NCBI GenBank assembly: GCA_021324415.1
Contig: JAJPJF010000151.1
Coordinates: 1 to 40,148, forward strand
DNA length: 40,148 nucleotides
Direction: 5' to 3'
Source of the DNA: Nostocales cyanobacterium Centralia_MAG_434
GTDB lineage: Bacteria > Cyanobacteriota > Cyanobacteriia > Cyanobacteriales > Nostocaceae
Shown here in pieces: positions 24,320 through 34,000 of the stretch. Positions within the stretch are counted from its first letter, which is position 1, and every line of letters begins with the position of its first letter. The position numbers and the translations under genes are program-made. The notes beneath the pieces are model-generated. The model was not told the DNA's origin, ran no database searches, and saw only the letters and a list, made by a program, of their open reading frames with translations.

Positions 24320-26482
24320 ATGCCTAAACGCCTTTTAGTGGTTGAATCCCCCGGTAAAGTCAAAAAGCTAAGTCAGATTCTGGGAACAGAATGGATCGTT
24401 CGTGCTAGTTGCGGTCATATTCGGGAACTTAGCAATGAAGGTGAAGATTCCCTGGGCTTTACTATGGATGGTAACAGTGTTCAGTGTTGCTATATACCCC
24501 GCGACCAACAGGCAAAAGAAACGATTCAACAACTCAAGGCTGCACTCAAGCAGGTTAAGGAGGTTGTCTTAGCCACAGATCCAGACAGAGAAGGAGAAAC
24601 CATTGCTTGGCATCTTAAAGAAGCTTTGGGACTAAAAGACCCGAAACGAGTGGTCTATACCGAGATAACAGAGGCTGCAGTGCGGTCAGCGATCGCCAAT
24701 CCGAGACAGCTTAACCTTCAACTTGTAGGAGCAGGATTATGCAGAGATTGCTTGGATAAGTTGGTAGGTTACAAAGGAAGTCCTTTGGTTTGGGCATTGA
24801 ATAATGGTGCAAAAAGTGTAGGACGAGTTCAGAGTGCTACTCTGCACTTGATTTGCAAGCGTGAGAGTGAAATCCAGTCTTTTGTCCCTCAAGACTACTG
24901 GAGTGTCTGGGTTGACTATGTAGAGGGATTTCGGGCCTTCTATAAAGGGATAGTTAATGCGCCAAAAGAATCAGCAAGGCAGGAAACTGAAGTTGATGAT
25001 GACGCAGCCGTTAAAACTACGGAAGCGCCTGAGTCTACTCGCGTTCTTTCGGAAGCTGAAGCAACACGTTTGGTTGATGAGGCAAAACGCTATCCTCACA
25101 AAGTTGTTCAATATGAGGGCAAAATTGTCAACCGTCAACCACCTCCACCCTTTATCACTTCTACTCTTCAACAAGCTGCTGGTTCAAGGCTAAAATTTGC
25201 TCCAGAAAAAACAATGCTTCTAGCCCAAAAGTTATACGAGGCTGGTTTAATTACCTATATGCGGACAGATTCAGTCATGTTGAGTCCTGAATTCTGTGCT
25301 AGTGCCCGTAAGTGGTTGGAGCAAAATGATCCCCAGAATGTACCTCAGCAGACTTCCAAGCATCGTAGCAGCAAAACTGCACAGGAAGCGCATGAGGCTA
25401 TCCGTCCCACAGATGTATTTCGTCCTTCAACCCAGTTGCGGGTGGAACTTTCAGCAGACGAGTTTAGCTTATATGTCCTCATTTGGAAAAGAGCGATCGC
25501 TTCCCAATGTCGTCCAGCCCAACTGCGTAAAACTCTAGTTATTACGCAATCAGGAGACCTTCTCTGGCAAGCGAGAGGACAAGTTATAGAGTTTCTCGGT
25601 TACGCCCGCTACTGGTCAAACCTAAGCAAAGATACAATTCTGCCTAACTTGCAACAAGGGCAGATGCTGACTTTGGAGAATGCAGGTCATGAAAAAAAAC
25701 AAACCCAACCTCCACCACGCTACAGTGAACCAAAATTAGTCCAATTGATGGAACGTAAAGGAATTGGCCGTCCCAGTACTTATTCTCCCACTATTGCAAC
25801 CCTCAAAAAAAGGGGTTATGTTCAGTTGACTAAGGAAAACCTACAGCCAACAACTTTGGGTTTAGAGGTCGATGCCTTTTTACAAAAAGCTTTACCTGAT
25901 CTACTAGAAGCAGAATTTACAGCCAAAATGGAAGATGCTTTGGATGCGATCGCACAAGGCAAACAACCATGGCAATATTACTTAACCACTTGGAACCAGA
26001 AATACTTTGCACCAGCTTTGGCAAAGGCAAAAACTATATCTGTTGGTTCATCCAATCAGGCTAACGCTTCTGCTGTAGATCAACGTAAATTTGAGACTTC
26101 CAGAACTCGTTGTCCTCAATGCAAGAACAACTTAGCGAAGATTCCTAGCAATAAGGTTAAAAAGAAATACTTTCTCAAATGTGTCAGTGGGTGTGACAAT
26201 GTTGTATTGTTCTGGAATGAATATACTAAAACCTGGGAACCACCTCGCTCTTCAGCTACCAAAGAAGCAATTCCCCAAAAATCCCCCATCAAAATAACGA
26301 CATATCCCTGTCCAGTATGTAAGAAACCTCTCGAGGAGTACACCTATACCAAGGATGGACAGAGTAAAACAATGCTCCGATGTTCCGACTCCAAGTCCCG
26401 TAATGACAACAAGCATAAGGATGTGGCCTATTTCAGTACAGCAAAAGGCTGGTGGAGTCCCAAGTTGGGAGAATTGAAATAA
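24320..26482 (+). CDS. Type IA DNA topoisomerase (divergent TopA paralogue)
   Basis: 720 residues. The TOPRIM domain has VVESPGK at residue 7 and DPDREGE at 87-93 for magnesium. The catalytic tyrosine is Y313 in GLITYMRTDS; AHEAIRPTD and RKGIGRPSTYSPTI are also canonical. Two CxxC-containing zinc-finger segments close the protein (C598-x2-C601, then CPVCKKP near 664). It relaxes negative supercoils through a covalent 5'-phosphotyrosine. One departure: where TopA has a conserved QARR-type helix before LDRLVGY, this reads GAGLCRDCLDKLVGY, and an acidic/Thr insert follows position 210. I infer a paralogue beside a housekeeping topA. AAGGTAAGG just upstream supports the ATG. Confidence 0.92.
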   Translation: MPKRLLVVESPGKVKKLSQILGTEWIVRASCGHIRELSNEGEDSLGFTMDGNSVQCCYIPRDQQAKETIQQLKAALKQVKEVVLATDPDREGETIAWHLKEALGLKDPKRVVYTEITEAAVRSAIANPRQLNLQLVGAGLCRDCLDKLVGYKGSPLVWALNNGAKSVGRVQSATLHLICKRESEIQSFVPQDYWSVWVDYVEGFRAFYKGIVNAPKESARQETEVDDDAAVKTTEAPESTRVLSEAEATRLVDEAKRYPHKVVQYEGKIVNRQPPPPFITSTLQQAAGSRLKFAPEKTMLLAQKLYEAGLITYMRTDSVMLSPEFCASARKWLEQNDPQNVPQQTSKHRSSKTAQEAHEAIRPTDVFRPSTQLRVELSADEFSLYVLIWKRAIASQCRPAQLRKTLVITQSGDLLWQARGQVIEFLGYARYWSNLSKDTILPNLQQGQMLTLENAGHEKKQTQPPPRYSEPKLVQLMERKGIGRPSTYSPTIATLKKRGYVQLTKENLQPTTLGLEVDAFLQKALPDLLEAEFTAKMEDALDAIAQGKQPWQYYLTTWNQKYFAPALAKAKTISVGSSNQANASAVDQRKFETSRTRCPQCKNNLAKIPSNKVKKKYFLKCVSGCDNVVLFWNEYTKTWEPPRSSATKEAIPQKSPIKITTYPCPVCKKPLEEYTYTKDGQSKTMLRCSDSKSRNDNKHKDVAYFSTAKGWWSPKLGELK

Positions 26483-26506
26483 ATCTGATACTTTTGGCAA
26501 ACAGGG

Positions 26507-26585
26507 GGACAAGGGAAGGAGGACAAGGGGGACAAGGAGGACAAGGGGGACAAGGGAATACTCTATGCCCCATGCCCCATGCCCT
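26507..26585. repeat. STRR array: 9-bp GGACAAGG(G/A) units plus ATGCCCC units
   Basis: Five 9-mers (26507, 26521, 26530, 26539, 26548) with a short interruption after the first, followed by ATGCCCC units at 26565, 26572 and 26579. The unit is the reverse complement of the TTGTCCTCC array at 34092-34262, so one repeat family lies in opposite orientation at two sites. It occupies the gap between the convergent topoisomerase and Rieske genes. Confidence 0.87.
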
Positions 26586-26620
26586 ATTCCTAACTCTCCT
26601 TAGAGCTACTTGATTTTCGC

Positions 26621-27094
26621 TCAAGCTGTCTTAATCAGAACAGAATCTGCCTCAATCTTCACTGGAAGAGTCTCGAGAGGCTTAGAAGCTGGGCCTCTGA
26701 CAACACTTCCAGAAGGACTGAACTCAGCACCGTGGCAGGGACAGATGAAAATATTTTTGTCTCCATGCCACTCCACAGCACATCCTTGATGAGTGCATTT
26801 GGTGTTGACAGCAAAAGGAGTCTGGGGGTATCGGGGGTTTTTGACAATAAGGACGTTCAAGCCATCAACAGCAGATGTCACACTGCCAGTGGAAGCAATA
26901 GCTCCTGTAGCATTCAGGTCAGTTACGCTACCAACTGATAGATAACCATCTGGACGAGAAGCTTTGGTAAATATGGGACTGGGAAGGTTTTGTGCCTGGG
27001 TTTTTAAAGAGCGTGAGCAAGCGGCGAGAGCCCAAGGTAGTGAGCCAGCAAGACAAACTAAACTAAACCTGTTTAAAAAACTGCGACGATCCAT
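26621..27094 (-). CDS. Rieske [2Fe-2S] protein with Tat/lipobox signal
   Basis: 157 residues. The N-terminus is a twin-arginine signal (RRSFL, then LVCLAGSLPWALAAC) that ends in a lipobox, so C26 may be lipidated after Tat export. The Rieske cluster motifs are intact: C100-T-H102-Q-G-C105 and C118-P-C120-H121-G, where C100, H102, C118 and H121 bind the cluster and C105/C120 would form the disulfide. It lacks the N-terminal membrane helix and length of PetC, so it is not the b6f subunit. It follows the haem protein gene by 27 bp, with a strong AGAGGAGA ribosome site, so the two are cotranscribed. I infer an extracytoplasmic electron-transfer pair. The partner oxidase or reductase is not in the window. 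Confidence 0.9.
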   Translation of the reverse strand: MDRRSFLNRFSLVCLAGSLPWALAACSRSLKTQAQNLPSPIFTKASRPDGYLSVGSVTDLNATGAIASTGSVTSAVDGLNVLIVKNPRYPQTPFAVNTKCTHQGCAVEWHGDKNIFICPCHGAEFSPSGSVVRGPASKPLETLPVKIEADSVLIKTA

Positions 27095-27121
27095 GCAAAA
27101 TCTCCTCTGTTCATCAATCGG

Positions 27122-28210
27122 CTAATCAATCGGCTGACTTTCAAAGGCAAGAGCCTTATCTGCAGTTTGCTCAAATGTTTCAGCTAGCTTAAGTAGATGA
27201 AGCCTCTTAGCTTCGTCAACTATTCCGGCTGGAACATATTGTGCCTTTTCTGGCTCATCTGCGTTACTCAACCCAGCTGGTGGCATCCGATCTGCCCTTA
27301 ACACGCTTACAATTTTGTGGCGCATTGTGAGTGTTTGATTGGGGTAAATCATAAATCCGAGTGGGCTAATCTTGGCAGGATTGCCAGGATGGTGGCAAGT
27401 TGCACAGTTGAACTCTCTAGAGGCGACTTCTAACTCTCGATAGGCAGTATCTAGTGGCTCGACATAAGGATTTTTCTCAGAGAACAGAGACGTATAGAGT
27501 GTTACATGTGGTTCAGTTTTCCCATTCTTACCAATCCAATGCCATTGCCCATTCCACTCTCGAGACACATAGTCACGGCTAGTATCTTGTTCTAGGGAGC
27601 GGAGTGCACCAATGATCTTCCCCTCATTCACCACAACTAAAAGTTCTTTTGACTGTTGATATGTATCCCACTTGATTTTTGAGTGCCAAAACGGATAGGG
27701 ATAGCTTCCTATATCCATTTTGTTGCGGAATCTACTAGAGATGTGAGCCACGGTTAGGAGTCGTCCTTGCCAGTCTCGCACCTGCTCAACTGTAAATGTT
27801 CCAGGAAACATGAAAGTAGATGCATAAAGTTTCCTCCAAACAAAGGGGTTGAACTTCGTCATCGTCCTATTTTTGACGACATCGTAATCGTTATCATTCA
27901 CTTGTCTACCCCAGACAAAAGTTGGAGGCATGACATCTGTTAAGAGTTTTGACTTGCTAAGCTTTTCACCACAAGCATTACGCGCCGCCTCATCGTCAGG
28001 ACTCGCCATCGGACAAGAAGCAATAAACTCTTTTGCTATTTTGGATGTCAATGTCCTCTCTGCGGCTAATGGCAACCCTGCTTGAACACCAACGAAAAAT
28101 GTTCCTAGAATGAGCACACAAGATATAATGCTCAAAAAAACTATCCAAGTCATTTTTCGAGATTTATATGCAGAAATATTGTGAGCTATGACATCAAATT
28201 TGATAGCCAT
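27122..28210 (-). CDS. Membrane-anchored protein with C-terminal c-type haem motif
   Basis: 362 residues, no named family recognised. One helix (TWIVFLSIISCVLILGTFFVGV, about 21-42) anchors it, with the long remainder outside. A single haem-binding motif, CATCH, lies at residues 269-273, and RMPPAG about 40 residues later looks like the usual sixth-ligand methionine of small cytochromes c. The 220 residues between anchor and haem are mixed alpha/beta with many aromatic residues (WRKLYASTFMF, SYPYPFWHSKIKWD) and match nothing I know. Conserved cysteines C65 and C80, in the extracytoplasmic part, could form a disulfide. It is the first gene of a two-gene operon with the Rieske protein. The role is presumably periplasmic or lumenal redox; substrate unknown. 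Confidence 0.78.
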   Translation of the reverse strand: MAIKFDVIAHNISAYKSRKMTWIVFLSIISCVLILGTFFVGVQAGLPLAAERTLTSKIAKEFIASCPMASPDDEAARNACGEKLSKSKLLTDVMPPTFVWGRQVNDNDYDVVKNRTMTKFNPFVWRKLYASTFMFPGTFTVEQVRDWQGRLLTVAHISSRFRNKMDIGSYPYPFWHSKIKWDTYQQSKELLVVVNEGKIIGALRSLEQDTSRDYVSREWNGQWHWIGKNGKTEPHVTLYTSLFSEKNPYVEPLDTAYRELEVASREFNCATCHHPGNPAKISPLGFMIYPNQTLTMRHKIVSVLRADRMPPAGLSNADEPEKAQYVPAGIVDEAKRLHLLKLAETFEQTADKALAFESQPID

Positions 28211-29400
28211 CTAACTAGTTCACCTACAACAATAAACGGCACACCCAATGCACAACAAACTATGAGAGTAAGGCTATTGCTTACCCACATATGCTCAAAG
28301 TTCTCCTGTAGTCATAGAAGAAGATTTGTATATCTTCACAGCAAAAGAATAGCTTGAGGCTAGAGGATTTCCAATTTAAGAAATCTATGAGCTAGAGCCT
28401 CAGCTAACTAATCTCCTTGATTTATTTTTCTTGAGTCTTTTGCGTTTCAGAAGCAAACTTTTATTTTTTTTTAAGTTGCCATATGTATAACTATCAAAGT
28501 ATTCAATTAAAGTCAAGCTACTACAGCAATACTACACACATAGTTGATATTAAGCAATATAAATAGTCCCACATAGAAAATATAAACTTATTGGCTCTAT
28601 AAATTATTTGTTAAGCAAAATAAATAGCCACCATTAAAAAATACAAACTTATTGAATCTACAAATTATTTGTTGAGCAATATGAATACCTACTCATATAA
28701 GGAAGGCGTTGCATAATTTAAAATAGATGCAAATAATTAATGATTAACTATAAAAAAATATACAAAAACAAAAACAAGAACACGTAATTTGAATAAAAAA
28801 TTGTGCACTTTTAAAAAGTATAAAAAAGCTTAGGCAATACGAAAATATACTTTGAATTAACTACTGATAATGTTGACTCATTTCACCTAGAAGAGGGAAG
28901 TCTGTGCAGCCTTATATGTACCTTCGCAAGCCCATCTCTTGTTGTTGGTTTTTCCAGGGTAGGAACTTGTATAAAGTTTACTTGAATTTATTGCAGAGAT
29001 TAACTTATTGACATAACATGATTTTAAGTGTAATTATGTCTAGACTTATACAAGTTGTAGTGAACTCTCTACAATTATGTGACAGATTGAGAGATTTTAC
29101 AGGGTGAAAACAGTAGACTGGCAAGCACAGTCCTCTTGATTCAGCTACCAAATAGGTGATATACACCAGAGTTCAAGTTTATCGATCTGACTTTTCCACA
29201 TGAGTTGTGAAAAGTCAGGGTTTGTGGTATGGAGTGTAGGCAAAAGAAGAAAGTTTTACTACATCCTATACCCCCAACTCTATCCCCAGCCCCCACGAAG
29301 GGGAGTTCCTGGCTTCTTGTGAGAAGTCAACTTTATCCTGACTGTTCAGATTTCATGTCATCTGAAATAAAGTCATCAAACAATAGGCAAGTAAAGAAAA
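28211..29400. other. 1.2-kb AT-rich intergenic region upstream of the chemosensory operon
   Basis: No gene was supported here; a 63-codon open frame at 29229-29420 overlaps the transducer start and has no family features. The region holds the 61-bp tandem repeats listed separately, long A/T runs, and the promoters of two divergent operons (the haem protein gene and the transducer). A GC-richer patch at about 28890-28975 has no recognisable riboswitch. TTTGC/GCAAA followed by a T-run near 28439-28475 is too weak to call a terminator. Confidence 0.5.
28551..28700. repeat. 61-bp tandem repeat, two full copies and a partial third
   Basis: Units start at 28551, 28612 and 28673, each with (T)AAGCAA(T/A)AT at the start, TA(T/C)AAACTTATTG in the middle and AAATTATTTGTT near the end. 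Copies 1 and 2 are roughly 80 percent identical by eye; the third decays after about 25 bp. The period is not a multiple of three in any protein sense and the unit is very AT-rich, so it is non-coding. Function unknown. Confidence 0.8.
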
Positions 29401-30849
29401 ATGAAGAATGTGAAGTTTAGAACTCGGATATTGCTGGGATATCTCGTCCCCCTTCTGTTATTCCTGATCTTAGGTGGGGCTGTGTACTCAACTGTTGTGA
29501 CTAAGGCCAAAAGACAACAAGAAGTAGAACAGGCACAAACCATTATTATCAAAATGGATCAGTTAGTGCTTGGTTTATCTATGGTCCTTCGGTCTGTTAG
29601 AGGTCAGGTTCTTTTTCCCAAAGATACAGAGTATCAGCATTATCAGCAGATCATTACGTTGGGAACTAAAATTTATCACGATGTATCGCCAGAGTTGAGC
29701 AAGTTGATTCAAGATCCTAAACAAAAAGAGAGCTTGAATACTATGCTCACAAAAGCTGACGCATTTACAGAAGGCACTCAAAAAGTATTAGAACAAGTTA
29801 AGGCAGGTAACATAAATCAGGCTATAAAGCTAACTGATGAGTTACGATTGAACGATATTGATCAAATTCATGATCAGATTGTTGCACAACAGATAGCGCT
29901 TCTGACGAAAAAACAAACCGAAGACAAGGCAGCTGAAACCTTTTTGACCTTAGTGATTGTGTTTGGTACTATAATTTCCGTGATTGCCACCTTAGCTTCA
30001 AGCTTATTGATCACCTTAGGAATTAATAAAAAGCTCCAGCAATCGGCAAGTGAGATCACAGCTTCGTCTAGTCAGATTGCCGCAACCATAGAACAGCAAG
30101 AACGTGTGACTAGTCAGCAAGCTAGCTCAGTGCATGAAACCACAACGACTATGGATGAACTAGAAGCCTCCTTCCGACAGTCAGCAGAGCAAGCAAAAGC
30201 AGCTGTTGCCGCCGCGCAGAAAGTTCTTCATCTCTCAGAAAATGGTACCAAAGCTGTAGGAGAAAATTTGGAAGGGATGTTCATCCTAGAAAAGAAAGTG
30301 GAAGCGATCGCCGATCAGATGGTACATCTTTCTGAACAAGCCAATCAAATTGGTATGATTTCTCAGGTTGTCTCTGATTTGGCTAACCAGACTGATATGT
30401 TGGCTATTAATTCAGCAGTTGAAGCCGTCCGTGCAGGGGAGCATGGAAAGGGCTTTTCCATCGTTGCTAATGAGATACGCCGATTAGCTGACCAAAGTCA
30501 ACGCGGTGCAGAAAAGATTTATGCTTTAGTTTCAGAAATCCAAAATGCAATTAACTCCACCGTAATGGTGACTGAAGAAGGTACGAAAACAGTAAAAACA
30601 AGCGTAAAAATTGCACAAAATACAGAGCAAACCTTTGTTGGTGTGGAAGAAGGTGTCAACTTAGTGGTCTTGAACAACCAACAAATCTCTCTAAATCTCA
30701 AGCAGCAATTAGATGGTATTCAACAAGTTGTTCAAGCAATGGATGCTATTAATAAAGGAGCAAGAGAAACGGCAACTGGTATCAGTCAAACGACGATCGC
30801 TACTCAGCAACTTAACAAAGCTGCTTTGGCTTTAAAAGAATTAGTGTAG
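29401..30849 (+). CDS. Methyl-accepting chemotaxis protein
   Basis: 482 residues: a short cytoplasmic start, a membrane helix (about 11-30), an external four-helix-bundle-like sensor of about 150 residues with no clear ligand motif, a second helix (about 180-205, VIVFGTIISVIATLASSLLIT), and a cytoplasmic signalling coiled coil. The signalling hairpin tip reads QTDMLAINSAVEAVRAGEHGKGFSIVA, close to the universal CheA/CheW-binding consensus, with Asp, Ile and Val variants. No HAMP linker is visible: helix two runs almost directly into the coiled coil. Nor does it end with a CheR-docking pentapeptide. It heads the operon with cheA, cheB, cheR and cheW. The ATG is 14 bp after GTAAAG; no strong ribosome site is visible. 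Confidence 0.92.
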   Translation: MKNVKFRTRILLGYLVPLLLFLILGGAVYSTVVTKAKRQQEVEQAQTIIIKMDQLVLGLSMVLRSVRGQVLFPKDTEYQHYQQIITLGTKIYHDVSPELSKLIQDPKQKESLNTMLTKADAFTEGTQKVLEQVKAGNINQAIKLTDELRLNDIDQIHDQIVAQQIALLTKKQTEDKAAETFLTLVIVFGTIISVIATLASSLLITLGINKKLQQSASEITASSSQIAATIEQQERVTSQQASSVHETTTTMDELEASFRQSAEQAKAAVAAAQKVLHLSENGTKAVGENLEGMFILEKKVEAIADQMVHLSEQANQIGMISQVVSDLANQTDMLAINSAVEAVRAGEHGKGFSIVANEIRRLADQSQRGAEKIYALVSEIQNAINSTVMVTEEGTKTVKTSVKIAQNTEQTFVGVEEGVNLVVLNNQQISLNLKQQLDGIQQVVQAMDAINKGARETATGISQTTIATQQLNKAALALKELV

Positions 30850-30910
30850 CAAAGTTAAGAGTATGTAGGTTGGCACATATAAACCTAAACTATATAAACA
30901 AATATTGAGA

Positions 30911-30975
30911 TACGGTCTTTCCTACTCACAACTTTACGGGTAGACCGTACCCTTCCGGTTCCGCTTTGCGGTACG
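30911..30975. repeat. Palindromic repeat in the transducer-cheA gap
   Basis: TACGGTCT (30911-30918) is mirrored by AGACCGTA (30942-30949), then a CCGC/GCGG hairpin (30961-30971) follows. The GC-rich GTACGCCCC tail matches repeat fragments familiar from Nostoc-type genomes. A hairpin between transducer and cheA could attenuate transcription or process the message, but no T-run is present. Confidence 0.6.
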
Positions 30976-31011
30976 CCCCTACTAACTACTATGCAGACCT
31001 AATCACTCCCT

Positions 31012-34000
31012 ATGATGATAGAAGATGAAGAACTTCGGAATCTGTATAAAATTTCTAGTGAAGAACATTTACAAAGGCTAGAAGCTGGATTATTGCATCT
31101 TTTAGATGAAAACCTGAATGATGAAGCACTCTGGGACGAGTTGCGACGAGAAGCTCATAGCCTTAAGGGAGATTCAAGAAGTGTTGGGCTAGAAACTATA
31201 GAAGTTCTTAGCTATCAAATTGAAAAGATTCTCTCGGAAATCAAACGCAAACAAATTTCTCTCACCCTAGAAGTGAGCGATCGCCTATTTCAAGGATTGA
31301 ATGCGATTGGTCTTTTAGTACAAGAAGCTGTTACAGGTCAACCGAGTGGGGTTGATACAAATCAGCTTCTTGAGCAGTTGGTAGCAGTTGTTTTGCTACC
31401 TCAAGAGCCAAAAATCTCTCCCGAAGTAGCAACATTTATAGAAGATGAAGAACTGCGCAATTTATATAAAATTGCCAGCGCAGAACATTTGCAAAAACTA
31501 GAAGCTAGCTTGCCACAGTTTTTAGAACACCCTGATGATCCGACACTCTGGGAAGAGTTACATCGCGAAGTTCATAGTCTTAAAGGAGACGCTAGAAGCG
31601 TTGAACAAGAAACTGTAGAAGTTATCAGCCATCAGGTCGAAGAAATCCTCAGAGGAATTAAAGATCAGCAAATCACTGTCACACCAGAGGTAAGCGATTG
31701 CCTATTTCAAGCATTGCAGGCGATGAGTCTTTTAGTAGAGGAGGCTGTCACAGGTCAAGCAAGTGGGGTTGATACAAATCAGCTTCTTGAGCAGCTGATC
31801 ACAATCCTTTTGCTACCGCAACAGCTACAGCCCGAAAGCGTTCCCCAGATTCTCTTCACTCCAGAAGAAGATGAAGAACTGATCAATGCTTATAAAATTT
31901 CTAGTCAAGAACACTTACAGAATTTAGAAATCGGCTTGCTACATTTAGAAAGGCATCCAGCTAATGTAGCAACTTTAGAACATTTACTGCGGGAAGCTCA
32001 TAGTCTCAAAGGAGACTCTAGAAGTATTGGACTAGAGACTGTTGAAACCTTCATTCACCAAGTCGAAGAGATTCTTTTGGCTATCAAACGGCAACAAATT
32101 TCCCTCACACTGGAAGTGAGCGATCGCTTGTTTCAGGGATTAGATTCCATTAGCAAGCTGATCCAAGAAGCCGTGACGGGACAGCCAAATGGGATTGATG
32201 TTAACCAGATGCTTGATCAATTAATAGAGGTTGTGTCTACACCCTCTGTTAAGGAGTCTGTAGCAGTTTCTTCAGAAGTTCCTTTATTACCCACCCAAAT
32301 ATCTGTAGAATCAGCAACTCAAGATCTCATTCCCCTCTCAGAAGTTGGAGCCTACAATCTTGACACCATTCGTGTTGAAACTCGTGAGCTTGATGCCTTA
32401 ATGGTACAAGCTGAAGAACTAACAGTTACTAAAATTTCCATAGCCCATGCTAATGCTGAAATTGAGGAACTGATGGTCTTATGGGAAGATTGTAAAGCTT
32501 TTTATCGCCAAAGAAAATATTCTGATGCTTCAGCAGTACTCACCAATCCTTATCAAGAACGCATAGACACAATCATTAACTCTTTAAGAACTTCTATTCA
32601 GGAAAACAGAATCAGACTAGATCTCGTCACTGAAGAATTTAGAGAAAGAATTCGCACTCTACGACTTCTCCCTTTATCTACAGTATTTCAGTTATTTCCT
32701 CGCATTGTTAGGGATTTAGCAAGACTGCAATCGAAACAAGTGGAATTAATCATTGAAGGAGGAGAAACAACAGTTGATAAAAGTATCCTCGAACAAATCA
32801 AAGATTCCTTAATACATATGATTCGCAACGCCGTAGATCATGGCGTTGAAACTCCTAGTGAGAGAGAAAGCCTTGGCAAACCTCCCACCGCTAAAATTTG
32901 GCTTAGAGGATACCAAACAACTACCAACGTTGTCATTGAAGTTGCAGATGATGGACGAGGGCTAGATACAGAGAAGATCAAACAAACTGCAATCAAGCGT
33001 GGGCTATACAGTCCAGAAGAACTCGCAACGATGACTCCAAGTCAAATTCATAGTATAATTTTATCCCCTGGTTTCTCAACCCGGACATTTATCACAGAAA
33101 TCTCTGGCAGAGGTATTGGTTTAGATGTTGTACGTACCAACATCGAAAAGCTTAAAGGAAACATTCAAATCGAATCTACCCTAGGTCAAGGAAGTACATT
33201 TCGTATACAGCTAAGAACAACCTTAACTGCTGTTAATGCTTTGCTTGTGGAGGTGCAAGGTATTGTCTATGCTCTACCGCTAGAATTTGTGCAAACGACT
33301 TTACTCGTTTCCCAAGGGCAAATTTCTACAACGCAAGGCAGAAAGACTATTACCTTTAAAGAACAAGAAATTTCTGTTGTTAACTTAGCAGATTTATTAG
33401 AACTCTCCAACTCTCATACGTATGCATTCGCTAGTAGAGTTGACTCACAAAGGAGTCAATTTCAACCTTGCATTTTACTACAGGTTGGAGAAGAACAAGC
33501 TGGATTCCTTGTAGATCGCCTCTTAGATACTCAAGAAGTCGTGATCAAACCTCAAAGTCAGCTGTTAAAAAGGGTTCGTAATGTCACTGGAGCCACTATT
33601 CTTCCCACAGGGGAAGTATGCATGATTCTGAACCCTTCAGATTTACTAAAATCACTGCAAAAGCCAAACAAATCTTCAGTCTCAATTAAATCAAAGGAAA
33701 CAGTTAGCCGTAAGCCAGTCATTCTTTTGGTAGAAGACTCAATCCCTGTTCGCACCCAAGAAAAGCGACTTTTGGAAAGAGCAGGTTACGAAGTCGTCAT
33801 TGCTGTAGATGGATTAGATGGCTATGACAAATTAAAAACACGTCAATTTGATGCAGTGTTATCTGACATAGAAATGCCTAATCTAGATGGTTTTTCATTA
33901 ACTGCTAAAATTCGCCAACACCCAGAGTATAGCAATTTGCCAATAATTTTAGTCACAACACTTAATGCTGACGAAGATAAACAAAGAGGTGCTGAAGCCG

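Noticed and set aside
26621-27094. Rieske subunit PetC of the cytochrome b6f complex
   Set aside because: The protein lacks the PetC membrane helix and is not beside petA; the Tat/lipobox signal and operon partner point elsewhere.
28439-28475. Hairpin TTTGC/GCAAA with T-run as terminator
   Set aside because: Only 5 bp of A/T-rich stem and no plus-strand gene upstream; probably chance in AT-rich DNA.
29229-29420. 63-codon frame before the transducer
   Set aside because: It overlaps the transducer start in another frame, with no family features or ribosome site.
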